Shown in pieces: positions 24,888 through 33,022 of a DNA stretch of 64,000 nucleotides. The stretch is from contig NZ_JAUSYH010000001.1 of assembly GCF_030816715.1 (NCBI RefSeq), positions 1,550,001 through 1,614,000 of the forward strand, in the 5' to 3' direction. Position 1 is the first letter of the stretch. Each line of letters opens with the position of its first letter. The notes under the pieces are model-generated. The model ran no database searches and was not told the DNA's origin. It worked only from the letters and a program-made list of their open reading frames with translations. Made by a program: the position numbers and the translations under genes. Source of the DNA: Streptomyces achromogenes (lineage in GTDB: Bacteria; Actinomycetota; Actinomycetes; Streptomycetales; Streptomycetaceae).

Positions 24888-25005
24888 AGGGCGAGCCTAG
24901 GCGGGCGGAGCGCGGTACGCAGGCAGGAGCCGGAATGAGGGTGCGCCGTGCGGTGTTGCAGCGGGGGGCAGGCTGTGACGACCCACTACCCAGAGGAGGC
25001 CGCCG

Positions 25006-25422
25006 GTGTACGGCGACGAGGCAACGATCCGCGAGATCCTCACCGGACTCGGTGACACCTGGGCCGTGGTCGGCCTGTCGACGAACCGCAGCCGCGCGGC
25101 CTACGGCGTCGCCGAGGTGCTGCAGCGCTTCGGCAAACGGGTGGTGCCCGTCCATCCGAAGGCGGAGACGGTGCACGGGGAGCGGGGGTACGCGTCCCTC
25201 GTGGACATCCCCTTCGAGGTGGACGTCGTCGACGTCTTCGTCAACAGCGAGCTCGCGGGAGCCGTCGCCGACGAGGCGGTGGCCAAGGGCGCGAAGGCGG
25301 TGTGGTTCCAGCTCGGCGTCGTCGACGAGGCGGCCTACGAGCGCACGCGGGCGGCCGGCCCGAAGATGGTCATGGACCGCTGCCCGGCCATCGAGATCCC
25401 CCGGCTGGGGGCCCGCCCATAA
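25006..25422 (+). CDS. CoA-binding (YccU-type) protein
   Basis: A 138-residue single Rossmann domain of the CoA_binding_2 family, with the nucleotide motif VVGLSTNRSRAAYGVAEVLQ and VVPVHPKAETVHGERGYASL. The GTG start has GAGGAGG nine bases upstream. The last third, KAVWFQLGVVDEAAYERTRA then MDRCPAIEIPRLG, is typical. Such proteins bind CoA, but their role is not defined. A perfect palindrome covers its stop and the start of the hydroxylase that follows. Confidence 0.9.
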   Translation: MYGDEATIREILTGLGDTWAVVGLSTNRSRAAYGVAEVLQRFGKRVVPVHPKAETVHGERGYASLVDIPFEVDVVDVFVNSELAGAVADEAVAKGAKAVWFQLGVVDEAAYERTRAAGPKMVMDRCPAIEIPRLGARP

Positions 25423-25430
25423 TGGGCGGG
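25412..25430. promoter_or_regulatory. 19-bp palindrome over the CoA-binding stop and hydroxylase start
   Basis: CCCGCCCAT-A-ATGGGCGGG is a perfect 9-bp inverted repeat with one central base. It covers the stop codon of the CoA-binding gene and the first base of the GTG of the hydroxylase. As RNA it cannot form a tight hairpin (one-base loop), so a DNA operator or a partial hairpin hiding the start are both possible. Confidence 0.4.
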
Positions 25431-26638
25431 TGACCACCGACTCCTCCCCCGCTCAGCACACTTCGGTCGTCGTCGTGGGCGCGGGACCCGCGGGTCTGAC
25501 CGTCGGGAACATCCTGCGCGCCGCGTCCGTCGGCTGTGTCGTACTGGAGGCGGAGAGCCGTGCGGCCATCGAGCGACGGCCGCGTGCCGGAGTCATCGAG
25601 GAGTGGGCCGTCCGCGGACTGCGGGAACGCGGCCTGGCCGACGGCCTGGTGGAGCGGGCGCAGCGGCACTCGGCGTGCGAGTTCCGCTTCGGCGGCGAGC
25701 GCCACCGCCTCTCCTACACCCAACTGACGGGGCATCACCACTGGGTGTGCCCCCAACCGTTGCTGGTGACCGACCTCGTTCGCGAGTACGTGGACGTGCG
25801 TGGCGGCGACGCGCGCTTCGCGGTCCGCGACGTCGAGCTCCACGGCCTCGACTCCGCTCGTCCTTCGGTGTCGTACACCTGCCCCGAGTCGGGCGAACGG
25901 CGGCTGCTGACCTGTGACTTCGTGGTCGGCGCGGACGGCGCGCGCGGGGTGAGCCGGGCCGCGATGCCGGCCGGCCACGCGCGGATCGCACGGCACGACT
26001 ACGGCGTCGGCTGGCTGGCCCTGCTCGCCGAGGCGCCGCCGTCCTCCGACTGCGTCCTGTTCGGGGTCCATCCGAACGGGTTCGCCGGGCACATGGCCCG
26101 CAGCCCCGAGGTGACCCGGTACTACCTCCAGTGTCCGCCCGGCGACGACCCCGGGAACTGGTCGCACGACCGGATCTGGTCCGAGCTGCACCGGCGGCTC
26201 GAGGGGGCCGGGGCCCCGCCGCTCACCGAGGGTCCGCTGATCGAGAAGCGGGTGCTGGACCTGCACGACTACGTGGTCGAGCCGATGACATACGGGCGGC
26301 TCTTCCTGGCCGGGGACTCGGCGCACCTCGTCGCGCCCATCGCCGCGAAGGGCATGAACCTCGCCCTGCACGACGCGTTCCTGCTCGGCGACGCGCTGGT
26401 CGCCGCCGTGGCCGCGGGCGACGGGGACGGCCTGGACGGCTACTCCCGGGCCTGTCTGCGCCGGGTGTGGGACTACCAGGAGTTCTCGCAGTGGCTGTCC
26501 GAGGTCTACCACGGGGCGGCGGCCGGCGACCCGTTCCGCGCGGGCGCCACGTCCGCCCGGCTGCGCCGGCTGTTCACCTCGCCGGCCGCGGCCGCAGCCT
26601 TCGCGGAGCAGTACCTCGGGACGGCCGAGCGCTACTGA
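25430..26638 (+). CDS. pobA: 4-hydroxybenzoate 3-monooxygenase-like flavoprotein
   Basis: A 402-residue class A flavoprotein monooxygenase. The FAD dinucleotide motif VVVGAGPAGLTVGNIL lies at about residues 12-27, RPRAGVIEEWAV near 48, the DG motif FVVGADGARGVSR near 166, and the GD motif RLFLAGDSAHLVAP near 288 followed by AAKGMNLALHDAF. This pattern matches p-hydroxybenzoate hydroxylase (PobA), which turns 4-hydroxybenzoate into protocatechuate with NAD(P)H and O2. The GTG at 25430 is used; no Shine-Dalgarno is obvious because the palindrome fills the gap. No other protocatechuate genes are near, so the physiological substrate is inferred. Confidence 0.82.
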   Translation: MTTDSSPAQHTSVVVVGAGPAGLTVGNILRAASVGCVVLEAESRAAIERRPRAGVIEEWAVRGLRERGLADGLVERAQRHSACEFRFGGERHRLSYTQLTGHHHWVCPQPLLVTDLVREYVDVRGGDARFAVRDVELHGLDSARPSVSYTCPESGERRLLTCDFVVGADGARGVSRAAMPAGHARIARHDYGVGWLALLAEAPPSSDCVLFGVHPNGFAGHMARSPEVTRYYLQCPPGDDPGNWSHDRIWSELHRRLEGAGAPPLTEGPLIEKRVLDLHDYVVEPMTYGRLFLAGDSAHLVAPIAAKGMNLALHDAFLLGDALVAAVAAGDGDGLDGYSRACLRRVWDYQEFSQWLSEVYHGAAAGDPFRAGATSARLRRLFTSPAAAAAFAEQYLGTAERY

Positions 26639-26646
26639 GCCGCCGG

Positions 26647-27006
26647 TCAGTCGTGCGGCGGCTCGTCGCCGAGCCGGTGGTCCGCCACGTTCAGCGCCTC
26701 GTCCACCAGGCGGCGCAGATGCCCGTCGGAGAGCGAGTAGACCACGCGGCGGCCGTCCTTGCGGGTGCTGACCAGTCCGGCCAGCCGCAGCCGCGCCAGG
26801 TGCTGGCTGACCGCCGGCCGGGCCGCGCCGCAGGCCTCGGTCAGCGTGCTCACGTCGGCCTCGCCCGAGGTCAGTTCGTGCAGCAGGGCGAGACGGGTGC
26901 GGTCGCCGAGGAGGGCGAGCAGCTCGGCGGCGAGGGCGAACTGTTCCTCGCCGGGGGTACGCGGATGCGCATGGTGTGCAGATGACAGGTGCATGCGTGC
27001 GCTCAT
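26647..27006 (-). CDS. ArsR/SmtB metal-sensing repressor, KmtR-like
   Basis: A 119-residue ArsR-family repressor starting MSARMHLSSAHHAHP. The winged helix is clear (LTEACGAARPAVSQHLARLR, then STRKDGRRVVYSLSDGHLRR). The His-rich N-terminus and the C-terminal DHRLGDEPPHD tail recall KmtR and NmtR of Mycobacterium tuberculosis, which sense Ni and Co through His residues at the termini. KmtR controls a divergent CDF exporter, and a CDF gene is divergent here too. The classic ELCVCDL metal loop is absent. The likely metal is Ni, Co or Zn. Confidence 0.87.
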   Translation of the reverse strand: MSARMHLSSAHHAHPRTPGEEQFALAAELLALLGDRTRLALLHELTSGEADVSTLTEACGAARPAVSQHLARLRLAGLVSTRKDGRRVVYSLSDGHLRRLVDEALNVADHRLGDEPPHD

Positions 27007-27012
27007 ACGCAC
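26997..27012. promoter_or_regulatory. Palindrome over the arsR start, candidate operator
   Basis: GTGCG-CTCATA-CGCAC is a 5-bp inverted repeat with a 6-base spacer that covers the ArsR-type start codon, between it and the divergent CDF gene. ATGAGCG and CATAATG flank it. The location suits autoregulation and repression of the exporter. Confidence 0.35.
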
Positions 27013-27068
27013 ATAATGACGGGGTGGGCGCGCACCCGTCCACCCCGGCACACCGGAAGGGGATCGAC

Positions 27069-28325
27069 GTGAGCGAGCGGCACGACCGAGGACACCGGAC
27101 CGACGGCGAGCACCGCACCGACGGCGAGCACCACCCCGCGCACGGTCACGGTCACGCGCACCACCACTCCACCCCCCACGCCCACGATCAGGCCCATGCG
27201 CATGCCCACGGCCACGCGCACCACCGGGCCCACCATCACGCCCATGACCACCCGCACCACCATGCCGACCACACCGGCTCCCCTCCGCCCTCCGCGACCG
27301 CCGCCGCCTCCGTCGCCTCCCGCGCCCGCGGTCTGCGCCACCGCCTCGGGCATCTCCTCACCCCCCACTCCCACGAGAGCGCCGACAAACTGGACCCGGC
27401 GCTGGAGAGTTCGGCGCGGGGCATGCGCGCGCTCTGGGTCTCCCTCGCGGTGCTCGGCGTGACGGCCGCGGCGCAGGCGGTCGTGGTCGCGCTCTCCGGG
27501 TCGGTGGCCCTGCTCGGCGACACGGTGCACAACGCGGCGGACGCGCTGACGGCCGTCCCTCTCGGCATCGCCTTCGTCCTGGGCCGGCGGGCGGCCACCC
27601 GCCGCTTCACGTACGGCTACGGGCGGGCGGAGGATCTGGCGGGCATCGCGATCGTCCTGACCATCGCCGCCTCCGCGGCCTTCGCGGGCTGGACGGCGGT
27701 GGAGCGGCTGCTGGACCCGCGGCCCGTCGACCACCTGGGGGCCGTCACCCTGGCCGCGCTGGCGGGTTTCGCGGGCAACGAGTGGGTCGCGCGGTACCGC
27801 ATCCGGGTCGGCCGCTCGATCGGCTCGGCCGCGCTGGTCGCGGACGGACTGCACGCCCGCACGGACGGGTTCACCTCGCTCGCGGTGCTGCTGGGCGCGG
27901 GCGGCTCGGCGCTCGGGTGGCGCCTGGCGGACCCGGTCGTGGGGCTGGCGATCACGGCGGCGATCGCGCTGGTGCTGCGCGACGCCGCCCGGGAGGTGTT
28001 CCGGAGGGTGATGGACGCCGTCGACCCGGCGCTGGTGGACCGGGCCGAGCGGGCCCTGCGGGGCGTCGAAGGGGTGCGCGGGGTGGGCGAGTTGCGGCTG
28101 CGCTGGATCGGGCACCGGCTGCGTGCCGAGGTGGCGGTCGTCGTGGACGGCGACTTGACGGTACGTCAGGCGCACGGAGTGGCCGTGGCGGCCGAACACG
28201 CCCTGCTGCACGCGGTGCCACGCCTGACGGCCGCGCTGGTGCACGCCGACCCGCTGGCGGTGCCCGGCGAGGAGGACCCGCACCGGGCCCTCGCCCACCA
28301 CGCGGCCGCCACGAGCACGCCGTAG
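27069..28325 (+). CDS. Cation diffusion facilitator exporter with His-rich N-terminus
   Basis: A 418-residue CDF protein from the GTG at 27069, which has a GGAAGGGGAT site upstream. Residues ~5-68 are an extreme His/Asp/Ala-rich segment (HGHGHAHHHSTPHAHDQAHA and similar), likely a metal-buffering tail. About six membrane helices follow, with the metal motifs LLGDTVHNAADALT (HxxxD type) near residue 148 and ADGLHARTDGF near 257 (HxxxD). The cytosolic C-terminal domain follows. It exports divalent metal by proton antiport. The divergent ArsR-type repressor very likely controls it. Confidence 0.92.
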   Translation: MSERHDRGHRTDGEHRTDGEHHPAHGHGHAHHHSTPHAHDQAHAHAHGHAHHRAHHHAHDHPHHHADHTGSPPPSATAAASVASRARGLRHRLGHLLTPHSHESADKLDPALESSARGMRALWVSLAVLGVTAAAQAVVVALSGSVALLGDTVHNAADALTAVPLGIAFVLGRRAATRRFTYGYGRAEDLAGIAIVLTIAASAAFAGWTAVERLLDPRPVDHLGAVTLAALAGFAGNEWVARYRIRVGRSIGSAALVADGLHARTDGFTSLAVLLGAGGSALGWRLADPVVGLAITAAIALVLRDAAREVFRRVMDAVDPALVDRAERALRGVEGVRGVGELRLRWIGHRLRAEVAVVVDGDLTVRQAHGVAVAAEHALLHAVPRLTAALVHADPLAVPGEEDPHRALAHHAAATSTP

Positions 28326-28388
28326 GCCTCAGCCCGCCGACACCCCGCAACCCACGCGCACCCGGCAACCCCGAGCACGCCTCGGGCC

Positions 28389-28952
28389 TCAGCCCACGGG
28401 CAGCCCGAGACCCTCGAGCACCACCGCGCCCGGCAGTTCGGTGAACGCCTTGCCCGGCACCAGGAGCTTCCCGCGCCGGCGCCCGCTGCCCACCAGCACA
28501 TAGGGCAGGTCGACGACCGCGGCGTCCACCAGCACCGGCCAGGAGGAGGGGAGCCCGATCGGCGTGATCCCGCCGTACTCCATGCCGGTCTCGCCCACCG
28601 CCAGGTCCATCGGGGCGAACGAGGCCTTGCGGGCCCCGAGTCGCCGGCGCACGACGCCGTTGACGTCGACCCGCGTGGTGGACAGGACCACGCACGCGGC
28701 GAGCGTCGTCTCACCGCCCCGCTTGCCGGCCACCACGACGCAGTTCGCGGACTGCTCCAGCAGCTCACGGCCGTAGTGCTCGACGAAGACGGCGGTGTCC
28801 GCCCACTGCGGATCGGTGTCGACGTGCACGATCCGCTCGGCGGGCACGCTGCCGCTCCAGCGGCGTACGGCGTCGGCGACCGGGCCGGGGAGCTCGTCGA
28901 GGCGGTAGGGGGCCGGGGCGGCGGTGTCGAAGTGTCCGATGGGTGCGCGCAT
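28389..28952 (-). CDS. YbaK/EbsC-type aminoacyl-tRNA editing domain protein
   Basis: A 187-residue protein with the YbaK fold: FVEHYGRELLEQSANCVVVA, the GGVTPIGLPS-like GGITPIGLPSSWPVLVD, and AVVDLPYVLVGSGRRRGKLL. These proteins hydrolyse mischarged tRNAs (Ala or Cys on tRNA-Pro) in trans. This is a free-standing form with no synthetase nearby. The gene is on the same strand as and 43 bases from the XRE-cupin gene. Confidence 0.88.
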   Translation of the reverse strand: MRAPIGHFDTAAPAPYRLDELPGPVADAVRRWSGSVPAERIVHVDTDPQWADTAVFVEHYGRELLEQSANCVVVAGKRGGETTLAACVVLSTTRVDVNGVVRRRLGARKASFAPMDLAVGETGMEYGGITPIGLPSSWPVLVDAAVVDLPYVLVGSGRRRGKLLVPGKAFTELPGAVVLEGLGLPVG

Positions 28953-28995
28953 GGCCGCACGCTAACAGCCCGTTCCCGGCCCTCCGTCCGCCGGC

Positions 28996-29571
28996 TCAGT
29001 GCGCGGGCGGGGGCACCGACACGGTCAGCACCATCTCCGTCGGCACCTCCCCGCGGTTGGCGTAGGAGTGCGCGGTGTTGGCCTCGAACGTGACGCTCGC
29101 CCCCGCCCCGACGCGGTACTCGGCGCCGTCGACGGTCAGGGTCAGTTCGCCGGCGGTGACGTGGGCGATCTCGACCGTGCCGGCCGGGTGCGGGTCGGAG
29201 CCGCTGCCCTCGCCGGGCATGAGCCGCCAGTCCCACATCTCCAGCGGGCCCGGCGCCTCCGCGCCGGCGAGAAGGCGGCTGTAGCTGCCCGCGTCGGTGT
29301 GCCACAGCCGTACCGCCTGGTCGGCGGGGACGATGCGGACCTTCGGGCCCCGTTCGTAGTCCAGCAGGGTGGTGACGCTGATCCCGAGGGCGTCGCCGAT
29401 CTTGACGACCGTGCCGATGCTGGGGTTCGTGCGGGCCTGTTCGATCTGGATCAGCATGCCGCGGCTGACGCCCGCGCGGGCCGCGAGCGCGTCGAGGGTG
29501 AATCCGCGCTCGGTGCGCCATCGCTTGACATTGCGCGCCAGGGACTGGGTCAGCAGGTCGAGGTCCGACAC
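28996..29571 (-). CDS. XRE-family regulator with C-terminal cupin
   Basis: A 191-residue regulator: an XRE HTH at about residues 8-65 (LDALAARAGVSRGMLIQIEQ, TNPSIGTVVKIGDALG) and a cupin domain from about 105 to the end (HPAGTVEIAHVTAGELTLTV). The GTG at 29571 has GGATGGA before it and is preferred to a TTG 24 bases upstream. It is divergent from the DMT exporter (105 bases between), so it probably controls it. Effector unknown; some relatives respond to amino acids or polyamines. Confidence 0.88.
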   Translation of the reverse strand: MSDLDLLTQSLARNVKRWRTERGFTLDALAARAGVSRGMLIQIEQARTNPSIGTVVKIGDALGISVTTLLDYERGPKVRIVPADQAVRLWHTDAGSYSRLLAGAEAPGPLEMWDWRLMPGEGSGSDPHPAGTVEIAHVTAGELTLTVDGAEYRVGAGASVTFEANTAHSYANRGEVPTEMVLTVSVPPPAH

Positions 29572-29676
29572 ATTCCATCCAGGAGATGAGGGCAATATGT
29601 TGAATGACAGGGTTCACTCCACTGCACTACGGTGTGGTGTACCCGATCGTCCACCGAACTGTACTGCGAGAGATCC

Positions 29677-30534
29677 GTGACAGCACTCTTCGCCCTCGCC
29701 ACCAGCCTGCTGTGGGGACTGGCCGACTTCGGCGGCGGTCTGCTGACCCGGCGCACCCCCGCGCTGACGGTGGTCGTCGTCTCGCAGGCGATCGCGGCGG
29801 CGGTCCTCGGCGCGATCGTGTTCGCCACCGGCGGCTGGGACGACGCCGGGCCCCGGTTGTGGTTCGCGGTCGCCGCCGGGACGGTCGGCCCGGTGGCGCT
29901 GCTCTGCTTCTACAAGGCGCTCGCGCTCGGCCCCATGGGGGTGGTCTCCCCGCTCGGCACGGTCGGCGTGGCCGTCCCGGTCGGCGTGGGCCTCCTCCTC
30001 GGCGAGCGGCCCGGACTGCTGCAGATCGCGGGGATCGCGGTCGCCGTCCTCGGGGTCGTCCTCGCGGGCGGACCGCAGCTGCGGGGCGCGCCCGTGCAGC
30101 GGCGGGCCATCCTGCTCACGCTCGTCGCGGCCTTCGGCTTCGGCGCGGTGTTCGCCCTGATCGCGGAGGCGTCGACCACGGTCACCGGCCTGTTTCTCGC
30201 CCTCTTCGTCCAGCGCGCGGTCAGTGTGGTGGTCGGCGGTCTGGCGCTGTACGTCTCCGTGCGGAGGGGCGCCGGCGCCCTCCCGGACGGCGGTTTCCCG
30301 TGGCGCTCGCTGCCGGCCCTGGCCTTCGTCGGCCTCGCCGACGTCGCGGCGAACGGCACCTATGTCGTCGCCGCCCAGCACGGGCCGGTCACGGTGGCCG
30401 CCGTGCTCGCATCCCTCTACCCGGTCGTCACCGCCCTCGCCGCGCGCGGCCTGCTGCGCGAACGGCTCCGCGGGCTCCAGGCGGCCGGCGCGGGGCTCGC
30501 CCTCGTGGGCACGCTGCTGCTGGCGACCGGCTGA
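29677..30534 (+). CDS. EamA/DMT family transporter
   Basis: A 285-residue integral membrane protein with ten predicted helices in two EamA repeats: VTALFALATSLLWGLADFGG at the start, GPMGVVSPLGTVGVAVPVGV in the first half, GPVTVAAVLASLYPVVTALA near the end. The GTG at 29677 follows GAGAGATCC. It is the right length for a single DMT exporter. The divergent XRE-cupin regulator is its likely control. Substrate unknown. Confidence 0.88.
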   Translation: MTALFALATSLLWGLADFGGGLLTRRTPALTVVVVSQAIAAAVLGAIVFATGGWDDAGPRLWFAVAAGTVGPVALLCFYKALALGPMGVVSPLGTVGVAVPVGVGLLLGERPGLLQIAGIAVAVLGVVLAGGPQLRGAPVQRRAILLTLVAAFGFGAVFALIAEASTTVTGLFLALFVQRAVSVVVGGLALYVSVRRGAGALPDGGFPWRSLPALAFVGLADVAANGTYVVAAQHGPVTVAAVLASLYPVVTALAARGLLRERLRGLQAAGAGLALVGTLLLATG

Positions 30535-30548
30535 GCCGCCCGCCGGCC

Positions 30549-30604
30549 GTGCCCCGAACCGCGTTGCCGTGGCCCCGAACCTCGTGGCCGCCTCCGAACC
30601 CGTC
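30549..30604. repeat. Short imperfect 20-bp tandem repeat
   Basis: Three diverging copies around CCCCGAACC (30549-30568, 30569-30589, 30590-30604) fill the gap between the convergent exporter and acyltransferase genes. No strong hairpin was found. Confidence 0.45.
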
Positions 30605-31369
30605 TCAGCCCTCGGGCTCCAGTTGGGCGAGGCGTTCCACCGTCTCCTCGTCCAGCTCCGACAGCGCGACCAGCTGGTCCGGGGTGACGCCGTCGGGTAT
30701 CGGCACCGGGGGCGGGGTGCGCAGCGGCGGCTGCCAGCCGTCGGCGGACGTCCAGCGCCGTACGACCCGGGCAGGGGCACCCACGACCACCGAGTGGTCG
30801 GGAACCGGGCCGCGCACCACCGCCCCGGCCGCCACCACGACGTTGCGGCCGATCCGCGCACCCGGCAGGATCACCGCGCCCGTGCCGATCCAGCAGCCGG
30901 GGCCGATCTCCACGGGCTCCATCCGCGGCCACTGCTTGCCGATCGGCTCGTGCGGGTCGTCGTAGGAGTGGTTCGTGGACGTGACGTACACATACGGGCC
31001 GAAGTAGCAGTCACTGCCGATGGTGACGGTGGTGTCGGCGATGACATGGCTGCCCCGGCCGAGAACCACGCCGTCGCCGAGGCGCAGGATCGGGTCGGGT
31101 CCGAGATCGAGGTCGGGCATCAGACCGGCGGTCAGGGTGACCTGCTCGCCGACGATGCAGTGCGCCCCCAGATGGATCCACGGCTCCCCGAACACCGTGC
31201 CGAGCGGGAAGGCGAGCCGGGTGCCCGCGCCCATCGAGCCGAAGCGGAAGCGTCCGGGGCGCTCGGCGGTCACGGAACCCGTGCGCTGCACCCAGGCCCA
31301 GCCCGCGTGGACGGCGCGCTGCACGAGGCGGCGCCGCCATGATGAGAACGTGTTCTTGCGCTTGGGCAC
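30605..31369 (-). CDS. Left-handed beta-helix acyltransferase (maltose/galactoside O-acetyltransferase type)
   Basis: A 254-residue hexapeptide-repeat protein. Residues ~60-190 form the left-handed beta helix (LGAHCIVGEQVTLTAGL, VEIGPGCWIGTGAVILPGAR, IGRNVVVAAGAVVRGPV). The catalytic histidine is probably in TSTNHSYDDPHEPIGKQWP, the pattern of O-acetyltransferases. The C-terminal ~50 residues (SELDEETVERLAQLEPEG) are extra. The GTG start at 31369 has only a weak GAG upstream. It is divergent from another beta-helix protein, the carbonic anhydrase-like one. Acceptor unknown. Confidence 0.85.
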   Translation of the reverse strand: MPKRKNTFSSWRRRLVQRAVHAGWAWVQRTGSVTAERPGRFRFGSMGAGTRLAFPLGTVFGEPWIHLGAHCIVGEQVTLTAGLMPDLDLGPDPILRLGDGVVLGRGSHVIADTTVTIGSDCYFGPYVYVTSTNHSYDDPHEPIGKQWPRMEPVEIGPGCWIGTGAVILPGARIGRNVVVAAGAVVRGPVPDHSVVVGAPARVVRRWTSADGWQPPLRTPPPVPIPDGVTPDQLVALSELDEETVERLAQLEPEG

Positions 31370-31477
31370 CCGCTCACCGTACTCAGCGGCGCCGGGGCCA
31401 CGGGACCACAGCCCTGTGATCTTCGCCCCACCGGGTGGCGTACGGTGCGCGGAGACGACGGACACGAGGAGACGGTG

Positions 31478-32008
31478 ATGACGCACAGGGCGCTGATCGT
31501 GGGCATCGGCGGCAGGGAACCCCAGGTCGACGCGGAGGCGTTCGTGGCGCCGACGGCCTCGGTGGTCGGGGACGTGACGCTGGAGGCGGGCGCGAGCGTC
31601 TGGTACGGGGCGGTGGTGCGCGGCGACGTGGAGCGGATCACCGTGCGCAGGGACGCGAACGTCCAGGACAACGTGACGCTGCACGCCGACCCCGGGTTTC
31701 CGGTGACCATCGGCGAGCGGGTCTCCGTCGGCCACAACGCCGTCGTGCACGGCGCGACCGTCGAGGACGACTGCCTCGTCGGGATGGGCGCGACGGTGCT
31801 GAACGGGGCGGTGATCGGGGCGGGTTCGCTGGTCGCCGCGCAGGCACTGGTGCCGCAGGGGATGCAGGTCCCGCCGGGGTCACTGGTCGCAGGCGTACCG
31901 GCCAAGGTCAGGCGGGAGTTGACGCCGGAGGAGCGTCAAGGGGTCACGCTGAACGGCACGTTGTACGCGGATCTGGCCAAGGCGCACGACGCGATCCACG
32001 GGGAGTAG
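31478..32008 (+). CDS. Gamma-class carbonic anhydrase-like protein
   Basis: A 176-residue left-handed beta-helix protein of the gamma carbonic anhydrase/YrdA family. The three metal histidines are in VTLHADPG, VGHNAVVHG; the RGD segment ASVWYGAVVRGDVERITVR and NVQDNVT are typical. The ATG at 31478 has GAGGAG eight bases upstream. Activity as a carbonic anhydrase is not certain for this subfamily. Confidence 0.9.
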   Translation: MTHRALIVGIGGREPQVDAEAFVAPTASVVGDVTLEAGASVWYGAVVRGDVERITVRRDANVQDNVTLHADPGFPVTIGERVSVGHNAVVHGATVEDDCLVGMGATVLNGAVIGAGSLVAAQALVPQGMQVPPGSLVAGVPAKVRRELTPEERQGVTLNGTLYADLAKAHDAIHGE

Positions 32009-32041
32009 ACCGCGGTTCGCGCCCCTCGTGCGAGAGGGGCG

Positions 32042-32692
32042 TCACTCCCCGGCGGTCACCGGCTCCGGCTCGGACGCGGGCTGCGCCGTCTGCATCTTCC
32101 TGGCCTTGCGCTTGATCACCAGCATGGAGGTCAGGCCGATCAGCACCGCGAGCACCAGCCCCAGCCAGGAGAACCGCTTCAGCCAGGACTCCGCGACGAC
32201 GCCCACGTAGTAGATGACCGCGGTCGTGCCGCCCGCCCACGCGATGCCGCCGAGGACGTTGGCGACGAGGAACTTCCAGTACGGCATGTGCAGGACGCCC
32301 GCGAGCGGGCCGGCGAAGATGCGCAGCAGGGCGACGAACCGGCCGAAGAAGACCGCCCACATGCCCCACTTCTCGAAGGACCGCTCGGCGGTGGCGATGT
32401 GCCCCTCGCTGAAGTGCCGGGGGAACTTCGCGCCGAGCCAGGCCAGCAGCGGACGTCCGCCCTTGCGGCCGATGGCGTAGCCGATGGAGTCACCGATGAC
32501 GGCGCCGGCGGTGGCGCAGGCGCCGAGCACGACGGGGTTGATGCCGCCGTGCTGGGAGGACAGCAGCGCGGCCGAGACCAGGATGATCTCGCCGGGCAGC
32601 GGGATGCCGAGGCTCTCGAGGCCGATGACCAGGCCCACCATCGCGTAGACGGCGATCGCGGGCACCGAGTCCAGCCATTCCTGCACGTGCAC
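32042..32692 (-). CDS. DedA family membrane protein
   Basis: A 216-residue DedA/SNARE-associated membrane protein. The conserved blocks are ESLGIPLPGEIILVSAALLS and FGRFVALLRIFAGPLAGVLH, with the helical IGDSIGYAIGRKGGRPLL between. DedA proteins act in lipid carrier or phospholipid recycling across the membrane. The start at GTG 32692 is preferred since GGAGG lies seven bases upstream. It stands alone, convergent with the carbonic anhydrase gene (33-base gap). Confidence 0.92.
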   Translation of the reverse strand: MHVQEWLDSVPAIAVYAMVGLVIGLESLGIPLPGEIILVSAALLSSQHGGINPVVLGACATAGAVIGDSIGYAIGRKGGRPLLAWLGAKFPRHFSEGHIATAERSFEKWGMWAVFFGRFVALLRIFAGPLAGVLHMPYWKFLVANVLGGIAWAGGTTAVIYYVGVVAESWLKRFSWLGLVLAVLIGLTSMLVIKRKARKMQTAQPASEPEPVTAGE

Positions 32693-33022
32693 CGCGGTTC
32701 CTCCCGTTCGACGTCCCTTGGCTTGCGGGCTCCGGCGAAGCCTACCGGGTCGGCCGGGCCCGAAGCCGTCCGGTGGTGCGGCGCACCGCCTCCCCATATC
32801 CGGGACGCGCAGGACGAACCACAGGTTCCGCTCGGGCAGTCGACGACGGCGACCGGGCACCGGTCGGCCCACCACCCGGACCCCGCGGCGGCCGACGGGC
32901 CGACGGGCCGACGAACGTGATCGACATCGTCACGGCCGGGCTGCGGGACGGTCCGCACCCCGCGGCCCGGCCGGCGGCCGGTTTCTCGTCCTCGCGCTCC
33001 CCGCCCCGGCCCGGCCCGCCGC
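32693..33022. other. Intergenic region without a recognised gene
   Basis: A 330-base gap between DedA and the RICIN gene. It holds three copies of CGACGGGC near 32896-32920 and the DedA promoter region. Short open frames exist but none is protein-like. Confidence 0.5.

Noticed and set aside
27120..27270. Dense CAC/CAT-rich DNA that could be mistaken for a CRISPR or other repeat array.
   Set aside because: It is coding sequence for the His-rich tail of the CDF exporter; there are no regular spacers.
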